This document shows positions 1 to 4,709 of a DNA stretch of 6,582 nt, in pieces. How positions within the stretch are numbered: position 1 is the first letter of the stretch; the number at the start of each line of letters is the position of its first letter. A model generated the notes under the pieces. The model made no database searches, was not told where the DNA came from, and saw only the letters and a list, made by a program, of their open reading frames with translations. Origin of the DNA: Pseudomonadales bacterium (GTDB lineage Bacteria > Pseudomonadota > Gammaproteobacteria > Pseudomonadales > Pseudohongiellaceae); contig JAITMI010000106.1 of the NCBI GenBank assembly GCA_031277435.1, positions 1-6,582 of the forward strand. Direction: 5' to 3'. The position numbers were made by a program, and so were the translations under genes.

Positions 1-371
1 ATCTGCCCAGGCATGAATGGGAAAGCTTTTATCGTTCACAGAGTGCCCGTTATCGCAAAATGGATCAAGCTGGTCGAGGGCATTGGTTTGGCGGATTTTT
101 AGAGGATCAACTTGTGGCGGGCCTCGGCATTTTTCACGACGGCGAAATGGGTCGTTATCAGTACGTATGCACCCATCCTAATTTCACAAGACGCGGAGTC
201 TGCGGAACTTTGGTTTATAGGTCAGCGCAATACGCCTTCGATACCATGAAGCTCAAACAACTTGTGATGTGCGCGGACCCGGAATACCACGCAGCTCGCA
301 TTTATGAATCGGTGGGGTTTCGTCCAGCTCAAATTGAGCACGGCGTTTATTGGTGGGATCGGGGCAGGTAA
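1..371 (+). CDS. GNAT-family N-acetyltransferase, 5' end outside the window
   Basis: This is the C-terminal 122 residues of a GNAT fold enzyme, which transfers an acetyl group from acetyl-CoA to an amine; the substrate cannot be told. The frame is open from base 3 with no stop upstream, so the ATG at 60 is probably internal and the true start lies left of the window. The segment YQYVCTHPNFTRRGVCG (about 146-196) contains the strand and the R-R-G-x-x-G pyrophosphate loop of GNAT motif A, followed by a helix (TLVYRSAQYAF). The later DPEYHAARIYESVGF is the motif B region, with the usual A-x-x-x-Y-x-x-x-G-F signature. The gene ends in TAA at 369-371 and converges on selO. Its base composition (about 51% GC by hand count over 1-360) is clearly lower than its neighbours, which may mean later acquisition. 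Fold assignment is firm; function beyond acetylation is unknown. Confidence 0.82.
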   Translation, partial: LPRHEWESFYRSQSARYRKMDQAGRGHWFGGFLEDQLVAGLGIFHDGEMGRYQYVCTHPNFTRRGVCGTLVYRSAQYAFDTMKLKQLVMCADPEYHAARIYESVGFRPAQIEHGVYWWDRGR

Positions 372-472
372 TGAGTTTTGTTGCGCGAGCTATAGAATTC
401 TATGAGAAAAAATAGTACACATCTCGCAGTCGGAGCAAACATGTAAATGGCGCGGGGTTGCGCGGGCGCGCC
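372..472. other. AT-rich convergent intergenic gap with a 12-bp perfect palindrome
   Basis: This 101-bp gap lies between the stop of the acetyltransferase and the stop of selO. Bases 371-450 are only about 39% GC by hand count, the lowest in the window. It holds the perfect palindrome ATAGAATTCTAT (392-403) followed by GAGAAAAAATAG. The palindrome has no T-run after it on the plus strand, so it is not a classical terminator for the acetyltransferase. The right part (449-472) is the GC-rich hairpin listed separately. I see no open reading frame or RNA gene here. Confidence 0.5.
449..472 (-). terminator. Candidate hairpin terminator after selO
   Basis: GGCGCG (449-454) pairs perfectly with CGCGCC (467-472) around a 12-nt loop, directly next to the selO stop codon at 473-475. 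Read on the minus strand the hairpin is followed by ATTTACATGTTTG, which is T-rich but not a true T-run. It could stop or stabilise the DUF3108-selO transcript. The GC-rich background makes a chance stem plausible, so confidence is low. Confidence 0.27.
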
Positions 473-2035
473 TCACGAACTACACGACAACATCGAGCAA
501 CCCGCTTTATGCCGCGCCCACTCGGGGCGTTTGGCGGCGAGGTGGGCTTTGTTGGCTTGTTCGGTGTAGGGGTTTTTGAATGTTTCGTGCAATTCCAATA
601 ATTTATTGAGTTGGCCTTGCTCCGCCGCGTCGATGGCGAGTTGCAAGAGATAGTTGCGTGGCACGTAAAGCGGATTGACAGCGTTCATCGCGGCGGCGCG
701 TGTTGCCGCTGAGGTGCTTTCTTGGCGCAGGCGCTCTTGATAGCGCTGTAGCCAGTGCCAAAGCTCAAGTGCCTTGGCGCCAAGCGAGGGCGCGTAGCTG
801 ATGTCGTGCAGCCACGTTGGCAATTCCTGTAGCGGCGTGGCGCCCACCGTGGCGAGGTGGCGAAAAAACAGCGTGAAATCCAGTTGCGCGCCGTGCAGAA
901 GCGGCGGCAATTGCGCGATCAAGGCGGCATCGCCGGCCTGTGCATCTTTCAGGCCCAATTTGGCTTGCATCATACGCAGCCATTCGTTCTCGAATGTCCG
1001 CTCATAGCTCGCCAGGGCAGCTTCCAAAGGCTCGGTCGCGCGCACCAGCGGATATAGCGCATTGCCGAGTTGCAGCAGATTCCACCAGCCGATTTGCGCC
1101 TGGCGGCCAAAGGCATAGCGGCGGCCTTCGGCGTCGGTGGTGTTGGGTGTCCAGTTTGGATCGTAAGGTTCCAGCCAGCCGTAAGGGCCGTAGTCGAGGG
1201 TCAGGCTCAGGATCGACATGTTGTCGGTATTCATCACCCCATGCACGAAACCAACGCGCAGCCACTCGACGATCAGGCAGGCGCTCTGGCGGCAGATAGT
1301 CTCGAACCAGCGCGCGTAGAGATCGTCCGCGGCGCGGTCAAGTTGCGGAAAGTGCTGGGCGATGCAGTAGTCGGCCAATTGTTTCAGAATGGCCGTCTCA
1401 TTACGCGCGGCATGAATCTCAAAGTTGCCGAAGCGCAGGAAGGAGGGCGCCACGCGGCAGATTACCGCGCCCGGTTCGTCTTTGGACTGGCCGTTATAGA
1501 ACATGTCGCGGTTTACCGGCTCGCCGGTGGCGATGAGGCTCAAGGCGCGCGTGGTGGGCACTTTGAGCGCGTGCATGGCTTCGCTGCAAATGAATTCACG
1601 CAGCGAGGAACGCAATACGGCGTAACCATCGGCGCCGCGTGAATAGGGCGTGGGACCGGCGCCTTTCAGTTGCAGCTCCCAATTGGCTTGCGATTTGCCG
1701 CGCACTTCGCCAAGCGTCAGCGCGCGGCCATCGCCAAGCTGGCCGGCCCAGTGGCCAAATTGATGACCGCCGTAACAGGCAGCGTAAGGACGCATGCCAT
1801 CGAGCAAACGGCTGCCGCTGAATACTTGAATGAATAGTTCCTCGCCAAGCGTGGCCGGGCTAAGGCCGAGTTCTTCGCCCATCTCGCGCGAATAACACAG
1901 CAAACGCGCATGGGGAAAACCGTGCGGGGTGATTTTGGAATAACAGGCGCCGCGCACCTGGCGCGGCACATTGCGGGTATCGGGGTCGCCGGGGAGGGAG
2001 CTGACGAAGCCGTCAGCGATCAAGGGTAGCGGCAT
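473..2035 (-). CDS. selO: Protein adenylyltransferase SelO (YdiU / UPF0061 family)
   Basis: SelO is a pseudokinase-fold enzyme that binds ATP in a flipped orientation and moves AMP onto Ser, Thr or Tyr of target proteins; in E. coli it is linked to oxidative stress. I take the ATG at 2033-2035, giving 520 residues. The frame is open to 2170, but those 45 extra codons lie inside the DUF3108 gene and resemble no SelO. Family blocks in order: LPGDPDTRNVPRQV (14-27); YGGHQFGHWAGQLGDGRA (88-105); LQLKGAGPTPYSRGADG (121-137) with the likely nucleotide-contacting K124; LRSSLREF (141-148); RVAPSFLRFGNFE (194-206); GFVHGVMNTDNMS (262-274) with D271/N272; and D281 of DYGPYGW, ten residues after D271 as in known SelO. 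The C-terminus SCSS (517-520) keeps the third-from-last Cys, the position of selenocysteine in animal SelO. The start overlaps the DUF3108 end by 23 nt and has no visible Shine-Dalgarno, so translation is probably coupled. Confidence 0.95.
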   Translation of the reverse strand: MPLPLIADGFVSSLPGDPDTRNVPRQVRGACYSKITPHGFPHARLLCYSREMGEELGLSPATLGEELFIQVFSGSRLLDGMRPYAACYGGHQFGHWAGQLGDGRALTLGEVRGKSQANWELQLKGAGPTPYSRGADGYAVLRSSLREFICSEAMHALKVPTTRALSLIATGEPVNRDMFYNGQSKDEPGAVICRVAPSFLRFGNFEIHAARNETAILKQLADYCIAQHFPQLDRAADDLYARWFETICRQSACLIVEWLRVGFVHGVMNTDNMSILSLTLDYGPYGWLEPYDPNWTPNTTDAEGRRYAFGRQAQIGWWNLLQLGNALYPLVRATEPLEAALASYERTFENEWLRMMQAKLGLKDAQAGDAALIAQLPPLLHGAQLDFTLFFRHLATVGATPLQELPTWLHDISYAPSLGAKALELWHWLQRYQERLRQESTSAATRAAAMNAVNPLYVPRNYLLQLAIDAAEQGQLNKLLELHETFKNPYTEQANKAHLAAKRPEWARHKAGCSMLSCSS

Positions 2036-2756
2036 CGGGCGCGGCGCGCTCAATGGCGCTGGCGTCGAGTTGGATGAGGCGGCCGTTCGGCTCTTGTTGC
2101 CGTAGTTTGAGCAGGAGATAGTCGAGATCCGGCGCCAGCCATAATTCAGTGGTGCGCTCGTTGCCCGCATCGCGCACGCGCTCCAGATGAACGGTGTTGT
2201 AAGCGCCGAGCGGCGTGGTGAGCATTTCCTGCCCCAGCACCCGGTACACGTTGGTGTCGATGGCGTCGCGATCAGCTACCTGAAACTCAATGGTATCGAG
2301 CCCCTGCCGCAACTGCCGGCGGATTTCCATGAAGCTGGTGAGATCATCAAATACTGGCGCGGTGAAGGGCAGGGCGCCGCTCTTATCGTCCACGTTCCAG
2401 CTCAGTTGCGCTTGCGCCTGATCGAAGCTCAGGCCGCGGCTACGCGAGCCCAGCCCTTTTTGTTCATAACTATAAAGCAGCGGCTCTGCGATATCGTCTC
2501 CCCACAGAAATTCGCTGCGCTCGTGAATGCTGCTCAGGCTGCCGCCAAGCAGCGTCAGCCGGGTGTCCGCCAGCATGATGTAGCGCTGACTGGCGGCATC
2601 GAAACTCAAACTGCGCACCGATTCCGCGCGGAAATTGCCATAACTGGCCTTGTAACGCGCGGTGAACGGCACCGGCTCCTCGGCCTGAAGCGCAGGGCTC
2701 AGGCTCAGCGCGCACAAGAGCGCGAGGCGGAGAAAAGAAAGTAGGTGATTGCGCAT
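2013..2756 (-). CDS. Exported DUF3108 domain protein
   Basis: This is a 247-residue secreted protein of unknown function. The N-terminus from the ATG at 2754-2756 is a clear signal peptide: MRN, then a Leu/Ala-rich core (residues 4-22), and an A-L-Q-A cleavage site before EEPVPF, so the mature protein starts near residue 26 and should be periplasmic. The mature part has the features of DUF3108 as I know it: an early YKASYGNFRAESVRSLSF strand pair, VFDDLTSFMEIRRQLRQG (135-152), and a C-terminal ELWLAPDLDYLLLKLRQQE (204-222). These are beta-rich and lipocalin-like in feel, but no ligand is known. The frame extends up to 2825; I reject that start because it would put 23 unlike residues before the signal peptide and would place a likely promoter inside the gene. 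It is first in a unit with selO. In many gammaproteobacteria this gene follows purN (recalled, not shown here). Confidence 0.85.
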   Translation of the reverse strand: MRNHLLSFLRLALLCALSLSPALQAEEPVPFTARYKASYGNFRAESVRSLSFDAASQRYIMLADTRLTLLGGSLSSIHERSEFLWGDDIAEPLLYSYEQKGLGSRSRGLSFDQAQAQLSWNVDDKSGALPFTAPVFDDLTSFMEIRRQLRQGLDTIEFQVADRDAIDTNVYRVLGQEMLTTPLGAYNTVHLERVRDAGNERTTELWLAPDLDYLLLKLRQQEPNGRLIQLDASAIERAAPDAATLDR

Positions 2757-2769
2757 GAGTGATAGTTGA

Positions 2770-2790
2770 AAGGGCGGCTGAGTGGCCCTT
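2770..2790. repeat. Short hairpin in the DUF3108 leader
   Basis: AAGGGC (2770-2775) pairs perfectly with GCCCTT (2785-2790) around a 9-nt loop. If the proposed start site near 2793 is right, this stem sits at the very 5' end of the DUF3108 transcript, where such stems often protect the RNA. It has no T-run, so it is not a terminator. Confidence 0.25.
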
Positions 2791-2792
2791 GG

Positions 2793-2830
2793 GCGCGCTA
2801 ACCTTAGCCCCAAGTTACCCTGCATGACAA
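2793..2830 (-). promoter_or_regulatory. Candidate sigma-70 promoter for the DUF3108-selO unit
   Basis: On the minus strand, TTGTCA (plus coordinates 2825-2830; five of six bases match TTGACA) is followed after 18 nt by TAAGGT (2801-2806), which keeps the conserved first, second and last bases of a -10 box. Transcription would begin near 2793-2795 and give a leader of roughly 37 nt before the ATG at 2756. This fits the signal-peptide start better than the upstream ATG at 2825, which would lie inside the -35 box. Confidence 0.4.
2797..2808. repeat. Inverted repeat overlapping the minus-strand -10 box
   Basis: GCTAA-CC-TTAGC is a perfect 5-bp inverted repeat with a 2-bp centre. It covers the proposed -10 of the DUF3108 promoter, so it could be an operator half-site pair. 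No regulator is identifiable from the window, and a repeat this short could be chance. Confidence 0.25.
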
Positions 2831-2863
2831 GTGTTCTCAGTACCGGCGACGCAGCCTATCAGT

Positions 2864-2869
2864 TATGAT
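2864..2869 (+). promoter_or_regulatory. Candidate -10 box for the DUF2066-hda unit
   Basis: TATGAT matches the sigma-70 -10 consensus at five of six positions. Transcription would start near 2876, just before the ATG at 2878, leaving about 29 nt before the preferred ATG at 2905. No good -35 lies 16-18 nt upstream (the bases at 2840-2847 are GTACCGGC), and there is no extended TGn. Position between divergent genes supports a promoter here, but the exact site is uncertain. Confidence 0.3.
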
Positions 2870-2904
2870 GCCGCCTCATGGATTTATTTCACCCCGGTTT
2901 TTTG

Positions 2905-3996
2905 ATGTCTCTCCCTCGTCTGATCCGCTTTTATCTCTGCGCTTTGGCCTGCCTGTGGGGCACTGCGCTTTTTGCCGCCGAAGGCGATGAGTTATACCGT
3001 GGCGAAGTGGTGGTAGCCTCGCGCGATGACGCCGCCGAGCGTACCAGAGCCTTTACCCGCGGCCTGGAGGATGTGCTGCTCAAACTGAGTGGCCGCGCCG
3101 ATACGCTGCGTAATCCCGCCATCCGGCGTCAGATTCAGAACACGCAGCCTCTGGTCGAGGGCTGGACTTACCGCACGCGCACGGTGGATGGCGCGGAGCA
3201 GATCTATCTCGACATCACCTATTTTCAACCGGAAATTCAGCGCTTGTTGGATAGCGCGGGCATTCCGCTCTGGCCCGCTAACCGCCCGCAAACTTTGGTA
3301 TGGCTGGTGCGGCGGGACGAATTGGGGGAGCCGGAGTTGGCGGACGCCGCTTTGGAACCAGCGGTCTACCAGCATCTGCAAGAAGAAGCCGCGCGCCGCG
3401 CCTTGCCCTTGCGGCTGCCGCTATTGGATTTGCAGGACCGCTTGAGTTTGAACGCGGAACAAGTCTGGACCATGGACGCACAGGCGCTGCGCGCGGCCTC
3501 GCAGCGTTACGCGGGTGATAGCATCCTGGCGCTAAGTCTGTTCCGCACGCTGACGGGCGAGACTTACGCCAAGGCCACCTATCTCTTTGGCGAGCGCGTT
3601 TTGGAACTGGAAAATTTCGAGGAAAGTGAAACCGAGTTTCTCGATGCCGCCATCGCCCTGGCGGCGGAGGAACTGGCGGGAATTTTCGCGGTGCGCATGG
3701 CGCCCCTGGTGAACGATGACGGCGGCGGCGCCTTCGCCATTTTTGAAGTCCAGGGCGTGCGCGGCATGGCCGATTACGCGGCGCTATTGAAGTATTTGAA
3801 CGATCTGACGGTGGTCAATAGCGTGCAGGTCTTGCAGGCCGAAGGCGACAAACTGCTATTGCAAGTGCGCAATGGCGGGCAATTGCGGCAATTGATGGAA
3901 ACTCTCGCCTTCGAACGGCGTCTGGTGCAGCAGGGAGAGCCGCTGCGCACGGGGCAGGAAATCGCCGTGCAATATCTGTGGCAGGGCGCGCCCTGA
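2905..3996 (+). CDS. Exported DUF2066 domain protein
   Basis: This is a 363-residue exported protein of unknown function, commonly found beside hda or the purine genes in gammaproteobacteria. I chose the ATG at 2905 because MSLPRLIRFYLCALACLWG onward is a compact signal peptide: basic start, hydrophobic core, and a cleavage site near A-L-F-A before AEGDELYRG. The in-frame ATG at 2878 would add nine residues; its codons (TTA, TTT, TTT, TTG) are unlike the GC-rich usage of the gene, and it would sit almost on the predicted transcription start. Neither start has a clear Shine-Dalgarno. The first mature block, LYRGEVVVASRDDAAERTRA then GLEDVLLKLSGRADTLRNP, is the DUF2066 N-terminal signature as I know it. 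The C-terminal third (VNSVQVLQAEGDKLLLQVRN) looks like a small alpha/beta domain. TGA at 3994-3996 is 12 nt before hda, so the two are probably co-transcribed. Confidence 0.85.
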   Translation: MSLPRLIRFYLCALACLWGTALFAAEGDELYRGEVVVASRDDAAERTRAFTRGLEDVLLKLSGRADTLRNPAIRRQIQNTQPLVEGWTYRTRTVDGAEQIYLDITYFQPEIQRLLDSAGIPLWPANRPQTLVWLVRRDELGEPELADAALEPAVYQHLQEEAARRALPLRLPLLDLQDRLSLNAEQVWTMDAQALRAASQRYAGDSILALSLFRTLTGETYAKATYLFGERVLELENFEESETEFLDAAIALAAEELAGIFAVRMAPLVNDDGGGAFAIFEVQGVRGMADYAALLKYLNDLTVVNSVQVLQAEGDKLLLQVRNGGQLRQLMETLAFERRLVQQGEPLRTGQEIAVQYLWQGAP

Positions 3997-4008
3997 GCGG
4001 GCGGCGCG

Positions 4009-4698
4009 ATGATGAGCGTGAGTTTTCAATATCCCTTCGCCTTCAGTGTGCGGGAAAACTACGATTTCGCTTCGTTTCTCGCCGGCGCCGCCAACGCGCC
4101 CCTGCTGGCGTATTTACAGGCTTTCCCCGTCAATCAAGATGCGTTCTGTCTGCTCTGGGGGCAGCAGGGCAGCGGCAAGACGCATCTCTTGCAGGCCTTG
4201 TGTCAGGCGCAGGCGCAGTCTCTGTATTTGCCGCTCGAACAATTGCGCGGCTATGGCCCCGAAGTCTTGCAAGGACTGGCCGGTCATGAACTACTAGTGC
4301 TTGATGATCTCGACGCGGTAGTGGGGCAGCTTGCCTGGGAAGAATGTTTGTTCCAGATTTTCGACACCGCGCTGCGCGAACGGCGCAAGCTGTGCTGCGC
4401 TAGTACCTTGGCGCCCGCCGCCTTATCTTTCGCGTTGCCGGATTTGCGTTCGCGCTTGCAATTGGCGCTGACCTTCGAATTGCGGCCAGCAGACCCGGCC
4501 ACCCGCGCCGCCTTGCTGCAACAAGTGGCGCGGCGGCGCGGCATGGAGCTGAAGGATGAAGTGGCGGATTATCTCTTGAGCCGTCATCAACGCGACTGGC
4601 CGGCGCTCTTGGCCTTGCTCGATCAGCTCGATCATTCCTCGCTGGCGCAACAGCGGCGCCTCACCATTCCCTTCATCAAGGAACAGCTCGGCTGGTGA
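4009..4698 (+). CDS. hda: DnaA regulatory inactivator Hda
   Basis: Hda is a short AAA+ protein that, bound to the DNA-loaded sliding clamp (DnaN), stimulates ATP hydrolysis by DnaA and so prevents repeat initiation of replication. The 229 residues match the family length (E. coli about 233). In order: an N-terminal clamp-motif position QYPFAF (7-12); Walker A GQQGSGKT (51-58); Walker B LLVLDD (95-100); a sensor I stretch around CCASTLAP (129-136); Box VII LPDLRSRL with likely arginine finger R149; and the strongly conserved end LDQLD (204-208) plus RRLTIPFIKEQL (216-227). Two points are unusual: the clamp motif is aromatic rather than QL(S/P)L, and the expected sensor II arginine is P198. An ATG at 4012 is an equally possible start. 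No strong ribosome site is seen; coupling to the DUF2066 gene 12 nt upstream is likely. Confidence 0.93.
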   Translation: MMSVSFQYPFAFSVRENYDFASFLAGAANAPLLAYLQAFPVNQDAFCLLWGQQGSGKTHLLQALCQAQAQSLYLPLEQLRGYGPEVLQGLAGHELLVLDDLDAVVGQLAWEECLFQIFDTALRERRKLCCASTLAPAALSFALPDLRSRLQLALTFELRPADPATRAALLQQVARRRGMELKDEVADYLLSRHQRDWPALLALLDQLDHSSLAQQRRLTIPFIKEQLGW

Positions 4699-4709
4699 GC
4701 TTCACCAGC
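4691..4709. terminator. Hairpin spanning the hda and sppA stop codons, candidate bidirectional terminator
   Basis: GCTGGTGA (4691-4698) and TCACCAGC (4702-4709) form a perfect 8-bp stem with a 3-nt loop (GCT). The hda stop TGA (4696-4698) is in the left arm and the sppA stop (4702-4704, minus strand) is in the right arm, so both genes end in TGG-TGA. Neither side has a T-run, so it is not a classical intrinsic terminator; it could still act as a 3' stability or pausing element for two converging transcripts. Confidence 0.4.

Noticed and set aside
392..403. 12-bp palindrome as a terminator for the acetyltransferase
   Set aside because: The stem is AT-rich and would have no loop, and it is followed by an A-run, not a T-run, on the plus strand.
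1070..1642. 190-codon open frame on the plus strand opposite selO
   Set aside because: It is antisense to conserved SelO catalytic blocks; long antisense frames are expected in GC-rich coding DNA, and the translation matches no family I know.
2036..2170. 45-residue N-terminal extension of SelO in the same open frame
   Set aside because: It lies in the DUF3108 coding region, is Ser/Arg/Pro-rich, and does not resemble any SelO start; family similarity begins right after the ATG at 2035.
2187..2744. 185-codon open frame on the plus strand opposite the DUF3108 gene
   Set aside because: It is an antisense shadow of a gene with a signal peptide and family features; no start site or domain supports it.
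2757..2825. Upstream ATG giving a longer DUF3108 protein
   Set aside because: It adds 23 residues before a clear signal peptide, and the ATG would fall in the likely -35 box.
3978..4289. 103-codon plus-strand frame overlapping the start of hda
   Set aside because: It is out of frame with hda, Arg/Ala-rich, and overlaps the conserved Walker A region.
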